Shown here: positions 6,868 to 15,978 of the stretch, piece after piece
Layout of the letters: each line of letters begins with the position of its first letter
Position numbering within the stretch: position 1 is the first letter of the stretch
Source: Xanthobacter tagetidis
GTDB lineage: Bacteria; Pseudomonadota; Alphaproteobacteria; Rhizobiales; Xanthobacteraceae
Direction of reading: 5' to 3'
Length of the DNA stretch: 64,000 nt
Assembly: GCF_003667445.1 (NCBI RefSeq)
Contig: NZ_RCTF01000002.1
Span: forward strand, 62,001 to 126,000
Program-made: the position numbers and the translations under genes
The notes under the pieces: generated by a model
Seen by the model: only the letters and a program-made list of their open reading frames with translations
Databases searched by the model: none
Told to the model about the DNA's origin: nothing

Positions 6868-9055
6868 CGCCGCCGTCTCTCTTCCGGCTCCCGAGCCGGA
6901 AGAGCCCGCTTACGTCATCGCCGCCTCCCCCTCGCAGATCGAGAGCACGCCGCGCACGCTCAAGCACGACGACACGTTCGCCGTGTTCGACGCGCACGGC
7001 GACGCGGTGCCGGGGCATGCGAGCAACCACGGCCTGTTCCACCGCGACACGCGCCATCTCTCGCTGTTCTTCCTGACCATCGACGGCGCGCGGCCGCTGC
7101 TGCTCAGCTCCACCGTGCGCGACGACAATGCGACGCTCGCCTGCGATCTCACCAATCCGGACCTGCCGGGGCGGGGGGAGGGAGGCGCGCTGCTGCACGA
7201 CCTCATCCACATCCGCCGTGCCCGCTTCCTGTTCCGCTCGGCGTGCCGCGAGTGCCTCAGCGTGCGCAATTTCGACGTGGCGCCGCGCACGGTCGAGATC
7301 GGCCTCGATTTCGCGGCCGACTTCGCCGATCTGTTCGAGGTGCGCGGCGCGACACGGGCCCGGCGCGGCACCCGCGCCGACCCGCAGGTGGAGGCCGGAC
7401 GCGTGCGGCTCGCCTATCGTGGCCTCGACGACAAGGTGCGCGAGACGACGATCAGCTTCGAGCCGGCGCCGTCCCAGCTTTCGGCCGACCGGGCGCTCTA
7501 CCGCATCCGCCTCGCGCCGGGCGAGACTTTCGCCATCTATGTGGAAGTGTGCTGCGAGCCGGGCACCGGGCGCCCCAGCGCCCATCGCGGCTTCCGCGAG
7601 GGGCTCATCAACGCCCGGCGCGAGCTGCGCGCGCGGATGGCGCGCCGCGCGTCCGTGACCTCGTCCAACAACCACTTCAACGAGGGCATGCGGCGCGCGT
7701 CGAGCGACCTCAACATGCTCATCACCGAGACGCCCGAGGGGCCCTATCCCTATGCGGGCGTGCCGTGGTTCAGCACGGTGTTCGGGCGCGATGCGCTGAT
7801 CACCGGCTTCGAGACGCTGTGGATGGACCCCGCCATCGCAAAGGGCGTGCTTTCGCACCTCGCCGCCAACCAGGCCCAGGACTTCGACGGCGAGGCCGAC
7901 GCCGAGCCTGGAAAGATCCTCCACGAGGTCCGCTTCGGCGAAATGGCGGAGGTGGGGGAGGTGCCGTTCCGGCGCTACTACGGCAGCGTCGATTCCACGC
8001 CCCTGTTCGTGATGCTGGCGGGGGCCTATTTCGAGCGCACCGGCGACCTTGCCACCGCCCGCACGCTGTGGCCGGCGGTGACGGCGGCGCTGCAGTGGAT
8101 CGCCGACCACGGCGACCGCGACGGCGACGGCTTCGTCGAATACGGCCGCCGGCGCGCCGACGGCCTCGTGAACCAGGGCTGGAAGGACAGCTTCGACAGC
8201 ATTTTCCATGCGGACGGCACGCTGGCCCGCGGCCCCATCGCGCTGGTGGAGGTGCAGGGCTATGCCTATGCCGCCTGGCGCGCCGGGGCGCTGCTCGCCC
8301 GCGCGCTGGGCGAGGGCCACCTGAGCGCCGCCTGGCATGCCCGCGCCGAGCGCCTGCGCGCCGCGTTCGACGCGGCCTTCTTCGACGACGAACTCGGCAC
8401 CTACGTGCTCGCGCTCGACGGCGAGAAGCGGCCCTGCCGGGTGCGTGCCTCCAATGCGGGTCATGCGCTGTTCTCCGGCATCGCCATGCCGCACCGCGCG
8501 CCGGCGGTGGCGCAGGCGCTGATGTCGGGCGCCTTCTTCTCCGGCTGGGGCGTGCGCACGCTCGCGGTGGGCGAGGCGCGCTTCAATCCCATGAGCTACC
8601 ACAACGGCTCGGTGTGGCCGCACGACACGGCGGTGATCGCCTTGGGTCTCGCCCAATACGGCTTCCGCGCCGAGGCGGCGCGGCTGTTCGAGGGGCTGTT
8701 CCGGGCCTCGGTCTATTTTGACCTCAGGCGCATTCCGGAGCTGTTCTGCGGCTTCGCGCGCCAGCGCAGCCAGGGGCCGGTGGCCTATCCCGTCGCCTGC
8801 ACGCCGCAGGCCTGGGCGGCGGCCGCCCCGCTCGCCATGCTCCAGGCGGCGCTGGGCCTCGGCTTCGACATCTCGGAGGGCACGGTGGTGTTCGACCGGC
8901 CGGTGCTGCCGTCCTTCCTCGACACGCTCGATCTGCGCGACATCACGCTCGGCGACGGCGCGCTCGACATCCGTGTGGACCGGGGCGCAGGCGGCAGCAC
9001 GTCGCTGTCCGTGCTCGCCCGGCGCGGCGACGTGGGGCTGAAGGTGGAACTCTGA
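6854..9055 (+). CDS. amylo-alpha-1,6-glucosidase / glycogen-debranching-family protein
   Basis: A 733-residue protein of the bacterial GDE family (N-terminal GDE_N_bis beta-sandwich at about residues 20-250, C-terminal alpha/alpha barrel at about 260-700). Landmarks are the N-terminal DTFAVFDAHGD and GLFHRDTRHLS segments and the barrel motifs PWFSTVFGRDALITG, DSFDSIFHADG, FNPMSYHNGSVWPHDTAVIA and the final CTPQAWAA. ATG 6854 with GGGAG upstream lies inside the glycosyltransferase gene, indicating coupling. The family hydrolyses alpha-1,6 branches or related glucosidic bonds; some members act on other sugars. With the partner transferase it probably modifies a glucan. I am confident of the family, less of the substrate. 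Confidence 0.85.
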   Translation: MPHSDAAVSLPAPEPEEPAYVIAASPSQIESTPRTLKHDDTFAVFDAHGDAVPGHASNHGLFHRDTRHLSLFFLTIDGARPLLLSSTVRDDNATLACDLTNPDLPGRGEGGALLHDLIHIRRARFLFRSACRECLSVRNFDVAPRTVEIGLDFAADFADLFEVRGATRARRGTRADPQVEAGRVRLAYRGLDDKVRETTISFEPAPSQLSADRALYRIRLAPGETFAIYVEVCCEPGTGRPSAHRGFREGLINARRELRARMARRASVTSSNNHFNEGMRRASSDLNMLITETPEGPYPYAGVPWFSTVFGRDALITGFETLWMDPAIAKGVLSHLAANQAQDFDGEADAEPGKILHEVRFGEMAEVGEVPFRRYYGSVDSTPLFVMLAGAYFERTGDLATARTLWPAVTAALQWIADHGDRDGDGFVEYGRRRADGLVNQGWKDSFDSIFHADGTLARGPIALVEVQGYAYAAWRAGALLARALGEGHLSAAWHARAERLRAAFDAAFFDDELGTYVLALDGEKRPCRVRASNAGHALFSGIAMPHRAPAVAQALMSGAFFSGWGVRTLAVGEARFNPMSYHNGSVWPHDTAVIALGLAQYGFRAEAARLFEGLFRASVYFDLRRIPELFCGFARQRSQGPVAYPVACTPQAWAAAAPLAMLQAALGLGFDISEGTVVFDRPVLPSFLDTLDLRDITLGDGALDIRVDRGAGGSTSLSVLARRGDVGLKVEL

Positions 9056-9072
9056 CGCGCCGCGACGGCGCG
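9056..9072. terminator. short GC hairpin between convergent genes
   Basis: CGCGCCG-CGA-CGGCGCG is a 7-bp stem with a 3-nt loop right after the debranching-enzyme stop, between two convergent genes. It lacks a T-tract, so it is only a candidate terminator. Confidence 0.35.
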
Positions 9073-9082
9073 CCCGGCGGTC

Positions 9083-9568
9083 TCAGTCCGGCATGTCGGG
9101 CAGGTCGCCTTTGTCCTTCGCCCGGCTTGCCCCCGCGTCCGACGCCGCGCGCGCCGCGTCGGCGAGGAGCGCGTATTCGAGCCGCATGCGCTCCAGCGTC
9201 TCCTCGTCCAGGTCTTCCAGGTCGAGCAGGATCTGGCGCGGGCCCTCCAGGCGCGCGATCAGTTCGTCGAGCTTGATCTGCAGGGCCATGGTGTCGCGGT
9301 TCTGGGCGTTCTGGATCACGAACACCATCAGGAAGGTGACGATGGTGGTCGAGGTGTTGATGACGAGCTGCCAGGTGTCGTTGAAGCCGAAGAGCGGCCC
9401 CGACAGGCCCCACACGAGAATGACCGCGACGGCGCCGACGAAGGTGGCCGGCTTGCCCGCATAATGGGCGATGGCCTGGGCGAAGCGCGTGAACAGCCCG
9501 CGCTTCGCCCGCCCTTCCTCGACACGCTGCCGAAGCTCGGCGAGGGAATTGTGCCCGTGAGCGGCCAT
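9083..9568 (-). CDS. low-affinity iron permease family protein
   Basis: A 161-residue inner-membrane protein resembling the low-affinity iron permease family (PF04120). Two transmembrane helices are clear (FVGAVAVILVWGLSGPLFG and INTSTTIVTFLMVFVIQNAQN), followed by the conserved NRDTMALQIKLDELI segment and an acidic cytoplasmic tail. In bacteria, iron transport by this family is not established, so the name reflects homology only. The ATG at 9568 has AGGGAG upstream. A GGAAC-N16-GGTT motif at 9600-9624 may place it in the general stress regulon like its neighbours. Confidence 0.8.
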   Translation of the reverse strand: MAAHGHNSLAELRQRVEEGRAKRGLFTRFAQAIAHYAGKPATFVGAVAVILVWGLSGPLFGFNDTWQLVINTSTTIVTFLMVFVIQNAQNRDTMALQIKLDELIARLEGPRQILLDLEDLDEETLERMRLEYALLADAARAASDAGASRAKDKGDLPDMPD

Positions 9569-9599
9569 GGTCGGCTCCCTGATCCAAGATGGCGAAGGA

Positions 9600-9624
9600 A
9601 ACCCGGGCCGGGGCCTTCGGTTCC
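9600..9624 (-). promoter_or_regulatory. EcfG-like promoter candidate
   Basis: GGAAC-N16-GGTT on the minus strand, about 32 nt before the iron-permease-family ATG. The -35 is exact and the -10 differs at the weakly conserved first base. It is weaker evidence than the site at 5624. Confidence 0.35.
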
Positions 9625-9746
9625 CCCGCGCGGCGCGGCAGGGAATGGCGCGGCCGTGCGGCACCCGTGTGTCATGTGGTCTGGGTAGTAGTCCCGCTGC
9701 GAACGGGACGCTATGGTTGCATGACATGTGGTGTGAGGGGTCGGGA

Positions 9747-9902
9747 ATGGGCAAGATTGGGCGGGTGCTGATCGTTGCCGCGATGCTGGCGACGGTCGCC
9801 GGATGCGGGGCGCTCTCGAACTCCAGGGTTTCCGTGAACTCGCGCTCCCCCCATATGGGGCCTGTCCCGCAGCCGGGAACCGACATCGGCGTGCCGCGGT
9901 AA
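9747..9902 (+). CDS. small lipoprotein, 51 aa
   Basis: A very short envelope lipoprotein. The n-region MGKIGR, a hydrophobic core VLIVAAMLATVAG and the lipobox Cys (about residue 20) predict signal peptidase II processing, leaving about 30 mature residues rich in Ser, Pro and Val. GAGGGG sits six bases before the ATG. The reading frame is open further upstream, but only this start gives a signal sequence. A GTCCCG-N7-CGGGAC inverted repeat at 9691-9709 lies in its leader. Entericidin-like or other small lipoproteins are comparable in size, but I cannot assign a family. Confidence 0.55.
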   Translation: MGKIGRVLIVAAMLATVAGCGALSNSRVSVNSRSPHMGPVPQPGTDIGVPR

Positions 9903-9935
9903 AGCCCATCTGGCCGCGGCCCCACGCACGCGTGG

Positions 9936-12113
9936 CTAGTTGGGCCCGCCCAGGCCGCTCTTTCCGCGAGCAGGCGGCGCGCCGCGCTCTTGATCCCCCA
10001 AGGCGAGCAGGCCCGAGAGCGCGCGATCATCTGCGAGCGCCGCAGCCTTCTCTCTCGGGGACAGCAGCCGCAGCGCCTCGTCGCGCGTTGCGGCATCTTC
10101 GATCTTGGCCCGTGCGATGAGCCGCTCGGGACGGACGTCTCCAGCCAGGCGTCGCCCGCGGGCAGGAAGCGCGCCGCGGTGGAACGCGAGCAGATCGGCA
10201 TCGGCAGCAAGGCGCGCCGCCGCCTCGATCGGCATCTCCGCTGCCGCCCCCGCGGCGCGCAGATCCATCGCGTGGCGCAGAACCGGCGGCGGCGTCTGCC
10301 CCTCCGGCGTGGCGAGAAACCAGCTCCGGCCGCGCGGCTTGCTGGTCCATACCGCGAGCGGCACGGCGGCGACCAGGCCCAGGATGACCGGGGACATCCA
10401 GGCCATCAGCGGCAGCGAGATGGCGGCCGTGGCCGCAGCAAAGGCGATCCCGAGCAGGGTATGGGGCAGGAACTGGCGCAAGGCGGCCCGCCAGCCGATG
10501 CTGCCGTCGTCGCGCTGCTGCGGATGCCATCCGCCGTCCCGCCCCATGAGGACGCCGACCACCGCAAAGGATTGCGAGACCATGGTCACCGGCGCCATGA
10601 GGCCGGACAGAAAGATCTCGCCGGTCATGCCGAGGAAGGCCCGCCCCGCGCCGCCGAAACCCTGGCGCACCGCGCGGTCGCGCAGGATCAGGGCGAAGGC
10701 GATGACCTTCGGCAGCAGCAGCACGGCCATGGTGCCGCCGAACACCCACGCCGCCCGCACCGGGTCCTGCGCCGGCCAGACCGGGAACAAGGCGGAGCCG
10801 GAGGGGAAATAGTTCGGCGGCACGAAGCGGGCCTGAAGCGCGGAGAGGAGCCCGGCCAGCAGCATGATGAGCCACAGCGGCGCCGACACATAGGAGCCGA
10901 TGCCGGTGAGCAGATGGACCCGGCTCGCCCAGCTCAGCCCCCGCGCCGGCAGCACCGCCGCGTGCTGCAGATTGCCCTGGCACCAGCGCCGGTCGCGCAC
11001 CGCAAGATCGGTCAGGGAGGGCGGACCCTCCTCGTAGCTGCCGGCAAGCTCCGGCACCATGTGCACGCCCCAGCCCGCGCGCACCAGCAGCGCCGCCTCC
11101 ACGAAGTCATGGCTGAGGATGTGCCCGCCGAACGGCTTGCGCCCCTTCAGGTGCGGCAGGCCTGCCGCGCCGGCGAAGGCGCGGGTGCGGATGATGGCGT
11201 TGTGGCCCCAATAATTGCTCTGCGGCCCGTGCCACCAGGCGAGACCCGCGGCGATGAGCGGCCCGTAGAGACGCCCGGCGAACTGCTGGAGGCGGGCGAA
11301 CAGGGTGCGCCCGCCGACGATCACCGGCAGCGTCTGGATCAGGCCCACCGAAGGATTGCGCTCCAGCGCCGCCGCCATGCGGACCATGCAGTCTCCGCTC
11401 ATGACGCTGTCGGCGTCGAGGATCAGCATGGCCTCGTAGGCCGCGCCGAAGCGCGTGACCCACTCGGCGACGTTGCCCGCCTTGCGATCCGTGTTCTGCG
11501 CGCGGTGGCGGTAGTGGAAGCGCCCGCCGGTTCGTTCGCGCAAGGCGAGGAAGGCGGCTTCCTCCGCCACCCAGATGTCCGGGTCCGTGCTGTCGCTCAG
11601 GATGAACACGTCGAACAGGTCGCCGCGCCCGGTCGCCTCCAGCGAGCGCCAGGTGGCCTCGAGCCCGGCGAGCACCCGGTCGGGGTCCTCATTGTAGCAG
11701 GGCATGAGAACGGCGGTGCGGATGCTCAGCGCCGGCAGGGGCGCGCCGGGATCGATGCCGAGCGGCGGCCGGCCGGACAGGAGGCTGACGGCGCCGCCCA
11801 GCGCATTGGTGAAGGCAAGGCCGATCCAGGCGAACAGCACCACGAACAGCACCAGAATGGCGTATTCGATCTCGGTGAGCCCGCCCACGTCGAGCACCTT
11901 GTGCATCTCGAAGGCGGCCATCGCCGTGAGCTCTGCCGCGCCGCCGAACACGAAGGCGCGGCGCAAGGCGAGCGGCACCCCCAGCGGGGCGGAAGCTACG
12001 GCCCGCTCGGGCCGCCGGCCGAGGTCCTGAACCGGCATGGCGAGCGGGGCCTCCGGCGGCACGCCGGCCCGTGGCGCCGCCGTCGCGGGGCGGGCCTGCG
12101 CTACGGCGTCCAT
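9936..12113 (-). CDS. opgH: glucans biosynthesis glucosyltransferase H
   Basis: The inner-membrane GT2 enzyme that makes the beta-1,2-linked glucose backbone of osmoregulated periplasmic glucans from UDP-glucose. In 725 residues there are N-terminal transmembrane helices, a cytoplasmic GT2 domain with TAVLMPCYNEDP, the substrate-binding ILDADS, the acceptor-binding HDFVEAAL and the Q/R-x-x-R-W-type motif RDRRWCQGN, then several C-terminal membrane spans (GSYVSAPLWLIMLLAGLL and following). The start ATG 12113 overlaps the end of opgG by 13 nt, so synthesis is coupled. The cytosolic C-terminal tail is Ala/Arg rich. OPGs matter for osmotic adaptation and envelope function in this group. Confidence 0.93.
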   Translation of the reverse strand: MDAVAQARPATAAPRAGVPPEAPLAMPVQDLGRRPERAVASAPLGVPLALRRAFVFGGAAELTAMAAFEMHKVLDVGGLTEIEYAILVLFVVLFAWIGLAFTNALGGAVSLLSGRPPLGIDPGAPLPALSIRTAVLMPCYNEDPDRVLAGLEATWRSLEATGRGDLFDVFILSDSTDPDIWVAEEAAFLALRERTGGRFHYRHRAQNTDRKAGNVAEWVTRFGAAYEAMLILDADSVMSGDCMVRMAAALERNPSVGLIQTLPVIVGGRTLFARLQQFAGRLYGPLIAAGLAWWHGPQSNYWGHNAIIRTRAFAGAAGLPHLKGRKPFGGHILSHDFVEAALLVRAGWGVHMVPELAGSYEEGPPSLTDLAVRDRRWCQGNLQHAAVLPARGLSWASRVHLLTGIGSYVSAPLWLIMLLAGLLSALQARFVPPNYFPSGSALFPVWPAQDPVRAAWVFGGTMAVLLLPKVIAFALILRDRAVRQGFGGAGRAFLGMTGEIFLSGLMAPVTMVSQSFAVVGVLMGRDGGWHPQQRDDGSIGWRAALRQFLPHTLLGIAFAAATAAISLPLMAWMSPVILGLVAAVPLAVWTSKPRGRSWFLATPEGQTPPPVLRHAMDLRAAGAAAEMPIEAAARLAADADLLAFHRGALPARGRRLAGDVRPERLIARAKIEDAATRDEALRLLSPREKAAALADDRALSGLLALGDQERGAPPARGKSGLGGPN

Positions 12114-13612
12114 CGGTAGAGCCAGGTTTCGCTGAGCGGCGTGTCGCCCTTCAGGAGGCGCGCCCTGAGTTCGGACAGGCCCGCCCCCTTCGGCTCGAAG
12201 GCGAAGGACAGGCGCACGCCGGACATCTCGGGATTGGGCTGGACAACCACGTCGCGGACCTCTCCGGCGCTCGCGGACACGTCTGCCCGCACCCCGTCCA
12301 GCGCCAGCCCTGGCATGGGCCCGTCCACCAGGTCGACGACGAACAGCCGCCGCTCGCCGGTGCCGCCCGCGCGCGTTCCGGCGACGCGGCCGAGGCCGGG
12401 CGGCGTCGGCATGTCCCAGACCCAGTGCAGGCGGTAGGTGTAGGTGTATTCGCTGCCCTTGCGCAGGATGTCCTTGGGGCGCCAGAAGGCGACGATGTTG
12501 TCGTGGACTTCCTCCGGTGTCGGGATTTCCACCAGATGCACGGCGCCTTCGCCCCAGTCGCCGATGGGCTCCACCCACACGCTCGGACGCTTCTCGTAGC
12601 GCGCTTCCAGGTCCTGGTAGTCGAAGAACGAGCGCTGGCGCTGCATCAGGCCGAAGCCGCGCATGTTGGAGCCGGAGAACACGCTGATCTGGAGCCGGAC
12701 GGGATTGGCGAGCGGGCGCCAGAGGTATTCGCCCGCGCCGCCGATGACCGCAAGACCCTCGGCGTCGCGCACGGCGGGGCGGAAATCGTCGAAGCCGATG
12801 TGATCGGCCGGCCCGAACAGGAACATGCTGGTGAGCGGCGCGATACCCGCCTCCGCAAGATCGGTGCGGGGATAGAGCGCCATCTCCACGCTCATCACGG
12901 TGGCGTCGCCCGGCCGGATGGTGAAGCGGTGGGCGGCGGTGGCGCTCGGGCTGTCGAGCAATGCGTGCACCACGATGGAGGGCACATGGGCGCGCGGCTG
13001 CTCCACATAGAACGCCCTGAACACCGGGAATTCCTCGCCGGAGGGTGCCGCGGTCTTCACCGCGAGGCCGCGGGCCGAGGTGCCGTAGCCCTGGCCTTTC
13101 CCGACCGCGCGAAAATAGCTCGCGCCCTGGAACACCGCGATTTCGTCGAGATAGTCCGGCCGGTTGAGGAGGCCATGCAGCCGAAACCCGGAAAACCCGA
13201 AATCTGGCCCGGCCGCCGGCGCCTTGAGACCGTGCTCGAACCGGAACAGGCCCGGATCATAGTCGATGCGCCGGGCGCGGCCATCGGCCACCACGAAGAC
13301 GTCCACCTGGTCGCGAAACAGGAAGCCCCGATGCAGCAGCTGCATCTCGAACGGCAGCTGCTGGCCGCGCCAGACGGCGCGGTCCATGTTGAAGCGGATG
13401 TTCCGGTAGTCGTCATAGCTCAGCTTGTCCAATTCCGCCGGCAGCGACCGGTTGCCCTGCTTGAAGGGCTGCGCAGCGAGCTGGCGCGCCATGTTGCGCA
13501 CCGTATCGGCATTGAACCGCTCGCCGTCCTTGGCCAGCGCGGGACGCGCGGCCACCGCGTCGAGGACCGGGAGCAGCGCGGCCCCCAGCACGAATGACCT
13601 GCGGTCGAGCAA
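12101..13612 (-). CDS. opgG: glucan biosynthesis protein G, periplasmic
   Basis: OpgG/MdoG acts in the periplasm on nascent glucan chains from OpgH and is needed for branching or release. The 503-residue protein begins DRRSFVLGAALLPVLDAV, a twin-arginine-type signal, then has the family's N-terminal beta-sandwich (FNADTVRNMARQLAAQPF, LSYDDYRNIRFN), the FLFRDQVDVFVV strand, and the central SGSNMRGFGLMQRQRSFFDYQD and WVEPIGDWGEGAVHLVEIPT blocks that are highly conserved. TTG at 13612 is used because GGAGGGG lies five bases before it and no ATG is suitably placed. It forms an operon with opgH. Confidence 0.93.
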   Translation of the reverse strand: MLDRRSFVLGAALLPVLDAVAARPALAKDGERFNADTVRNMARQLAAQPFKQGNRSLPAELDKLSYDDYRNIRFNMDRAVWRGQQLPFEMQLLHRGFLFRDQVDVFVVADGRARRIDYDPGLFRFEHGLKAPAAGPDFGFSGFRLHGLLNRPDYLDEIAVFQGASYFRAVGKGQGYGTSARGLAVKTAAPSGEEFPVFRAFYVEQPRAHVPSIVVHALLDSPSATAAHRFTIRPGDATVMSVEMALYPRTDLAEAGIAPLTSMFLFGPADHIGFDDFRPAVRDAEGLAVIGGAGEYLWRPLANPVRLQISVFSGSNMRGFGLMQRQRSFFDYQDLEARYEKRPSVWVEPIGDWGEGAVHLVEIPTPEEVHDNIVAFWRPKDILRKGSEYTYTYRLHWVWDMPTPPGLGRVAGTRAGGTGERRLFVVDLVDGPMPGLALDGVRADVSASAGEVRDVVVQPNPEMSGVRLSFAFEPKGAGLSELRARLLKGDTPLSETWLYRWTP

Positions 13613-13931
13613 CGCTTCCCCTCCGCCCAGGATGATCGGACATGCCTCTGGGGCATTCGGACAGGAAGCTTCCAGGACGCGTCCGGGTTCCCAACCGCGG
13701 GCGCGACATTGGGTCCGGGTCGCAGGGGCGCGGGCGAAGTCGCGCGATCGGACAGCGTTCGTGCCGCCAGATCCTTCGGCTGCCGACGCCCCGGGGCGAA
13801 CGTGCGCTGCGGATCATGGCCGCGTGGCGCACCGTCGCGCTGGTGCTCGGTCCATGGCCCGTTCGGGATCCGCCGGGACTGCGCCGGCCGCCGTCAAATG
13901 CCGGCGGGGTGCCATAGCGGATGGCGGGCCG
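13613..13931. other. 319-nt intergenic region upstream of opgG
   Basis: No convincing gene is present: possible frames here are arginine/proline-rich and lack ribosome sites. It should hold the opgGH promoter on the minus strand and the 3' end of the transglutaminase transcript. I see no clear -35/-10, EcfG motif or strong terminator hairpin. Confidence 0.5.
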
Positions 13932-14741
13932 TCATCCCGAAGCTTCCACCGTGGTCACCTTGAACCCCGCCAGCGTCGACGGGCCGAAGGAGGTGACAAG
14001 CGCCACGTCGGTGGCATCGCGTCCCCTCGCCATCAGGATGCGGCCGATGCGCGGCGTGTTGTGGCGGGCGTCGAACGTGTACCAGCGCCCGCCCAGATAG
14101 GCCTCGAACCAGGCGCTGAAATCCATCGGCGCCGGATCGGCCGGAACGCCGATGTCGCCGAGATAGCCGGTGCAGTAGCGGGCGGGGATGTTCATGCAGC
14201 GGCAGAGGGTGATGGCGAGGTGGGCGAAGTCGCGGCACACGCCCTGCCGCTCCGTGTAGGCGTCGAACGCGGTCTTCAACGGGCTCGCATGGGCATAGTC
14301 GAAGGCGATGTGGCCATGAACGAAATCGCATATCGCCTGGACGAGCGGCCAGCCCTTCGGGGTCTTGCCGAACATCGACCAGGCGATGGCGGTCAGCCGG
14401 TCGGTCTCGCAATAGCGGCTGCCCAAAAGGAAGAGCAGCGTGTCCACAGGCAGGTCGCCCAGCGCGAGCTGAGCCGCGTCGGGCGCCACCGGGTCGGGCA
14501 ACCCGCTGTCGCGGATCACGAAATCCGTGCGCATGGTCAGCTTGCCCGGCGGCGCCTGGATGACGTGGCAGAAATTGCCGAAGCTGTCGTGATACGTGTT
14601 GGCCGCAACCGGCGGATCGAACACGGCGCGGTCGGGTTGCATGAGGTCATTGATGCGCGAGGGATGAACGCTCAAGGTGAGGATCATGGGCGTCGGCTGG
14701 GGGCAGGAATAGGCAATTTCATAGCCGGAGCGAATGAGCAT
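13932..14741 (-). CDS. transglutaminase-like cysteine protease-fold protein
   Basis: A 269-residue protein with a transglutaminase-like domain. An N-terminal beta-rich part (about residues 15-95, with SVHPSRINDLMQPDRAVF) precedes the catalytic block: C169 in RQGVCRDFAH and the acidic residue in RWYTFDARHN. Where most family members have H-A-W-F-E, this protein reads SAWFEAYL, so the usual histidine position is a serine; H227 in DARHN could substitute. Such proteins often act as peptidases or deamidases rather than crosslinkers. GAGG precedes the ATG. The gene is divergent from the N-formylglutamate amidohydrolase-like gene, with 102 nt between. Confidence 0.75.
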   Translation of the reverse strand: MLIRSGYEIAYSCPQPTPMILTLSVHPSRINDLMQPDRAVFDPPVAANTYHDSFGNFCHVIQAPPGKLTMRTDFVIRDSGLPDPVAPDAAQLALGDLPVDTLLFLLGSRYCETDRLTAIAWSMFGKTPKGWPLVQAICDFVHGHIAFDYAHASPLKTAFDAYTERQGVCRDFAHLAITLCRCMNIPARYCTGYLGDIGVPADPAPMDFSAWFEAYLGGRWYTFDARHNTPRIGRILMARGRDATDVALVTSFGPSTLAGFKVTTVEASG

Positions 14742-14843
14742 AAGGACCTCGGAGCAGTGCGGGCGTGGCCCGCGGATCGGCTATGGTGCCTCGAACGCGA
14801 AGCCGGACCGCGCGTGCGGCCGGCGCCGGAAGGACCCCGTGAA

Positions 14844-15632
14844 GTGAGCGGAACTTTCTCTGTACTGGCGGCTGACGACGCGCCGCCTTTCTCGGTACAC
14901 AATGCCGACGGTCGTTTCCCGTTCCTCATCGTTGCCGATCATGCGGGGAACGCCGTGCCCGGCGCGCTGGATGGCCTCGGCCTGGGGCGCGCCGACCGCG
15001 AGCGCCACATCGCGTGGGACATCGGCATCGCCGGGGTCTGCCGATCCCTGTCAGACCTGCTCGGTGCCACGCTCATACAACAGAACTATTCCCGCCTGGT
15101 GATCGATTGCAACCGGCCCCCCGGCACGCCGCAGTCCATTCCGGAGGAGAGCGACGGCACCCGCGTGCCCGGCAATCAAGGGCTGGAGCCATCCGCGCGG
15201 CGCGCGCGCGAGGCCCAGATATTCGACCCCTACCACGCCCGCATCGCGGCCGAGATCGATCGCCGCATGAACGCCGGTCGGCCCGCCGTCCTGATCGCGA
15301 TGCACAGCTTCACGCCGGTGTGGGACGGCGCGCAGCGCCCCTGGCATGCGGGCGTCCTTCACCGCGGCGATAGCCGGCTCGCCAACGCGCTGCTGGGCCT
15401 GCTCCGCCAGGACGGTGCCCTCACGGTGGGCGACAACGCACCTTACGATATCGGTGACGCGACGGACTGGACCATCCCCGTGCATGGCGAGAGTCGCGGC
15501 ATTCTCCATGTGGGTATCGAGATTCGCCAGGATCTGATCCAGCACGAGGAGGGTCAGGCCATGTGGGCCGCCCGTTTCGGCGCTTTGCTTCCGCTCGCCC
15601 TCTCGGAATGCGGAGCCGCGGCCACGGGCTGA
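14844..15632 (+). CDS. N-formylglutamate amidohydrolase family protein
   Basis: A 262-residue zinc-dependent deformylase-type protein (PF05013), related to HutG of the five-step histidine pathway. Landmarks are LIVADHAGNAVP, the metal/substrate segment HIAWDIGIAGVCRSLSDLLGA, YSRLVIDCNRP, IAMHSFTPVW, and the C-terminal VGIEIRQDLI. No other histidine-utilisation gene lies nearby, so the true substrate may be another N-formyl or N-acyl amino acid. GTG 14844 is chosen because the family N-terminus then begins about 20 residues before the first conserved block and GGAAGG lies upstream; the start is uncertain by a few codons. Confidence 0.8.
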   Translation: MSGTFSVLAADDAPPFSVHNADGRFPFLIVADHAGNAVPGALDGLGLGRADRERHIAWDIGIAGVCRSLSDLLGATLIQQNYSRLVIDCNRPPGTPQSIPEESDGTRVPGNQGLEPSARRAREAQIFDPYHARIAAEIDRRMNAGRPAVLIAMHSFTPVWDGAQRPWHAGVLHRGDSRLANALLGLLRQDGALTVGDNAPYDIGDATDWTIPVHGESRGILHVGIEIRQDLIQHEEGQAMWAARFGALLPLALSECGAAATG

Positions 15633-15675
15633 TGGTGCCAACGCGCCGGCGGAGGGTGCGCGGGGAGCCTGGTCG

Positions 15676-15897
15676 CTAATCCTGGATCGTATCGGCGAAG
15701 GCCCGGGCGAACCGAACAGCCAAGGCGCGCGTGTCCGCCTCCAACTGCTCTTTGCTCTTGGGCGCGGCCGCGCTGTTGCGAACAGGGATCTCCAGCGTGA
15801 CCGTTCCGCCACCGCAGTCCTGCTCGCGCCAGATCACGCGGGCGAGGAGGTGGTCCGCATCGCGCGATTGGAAAACGATGCTAAGGCCTTTGTTCAT
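15676..15897 (-). CDS. small hypothetical protein, 73 aa
   Basis: I do not recognise the family. Residues 3-50 show alternating hydrophobic/charged strands (LSIVFQSRDADHLLARVIWRE, TVTLEIPVRN), then an amphipathic helix ending in FARAFADTIQD, a plausible compact alpha/beta fold. No strong Shine-Dalgarno is visible before the ATG, which lowers confidence. It converges on the amidohydrolase gene. Confidence 0.5.
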   Translation of the reverse strand: MNKGLSIVFQSRDADHLLARVIWREQDCGGGTVTLEIPVRNSAAAPKSKEQLEADTRALAVRFARAFADTIQD

Positions 15898-15978
15898 GAC
15901 GAGCAGACGCCTGTCTCACCAGGAGCTCGGCGTGCAACGCGCCGTGGCCTCGCGGGGGCGGACGCTGGTGACAGCGCC

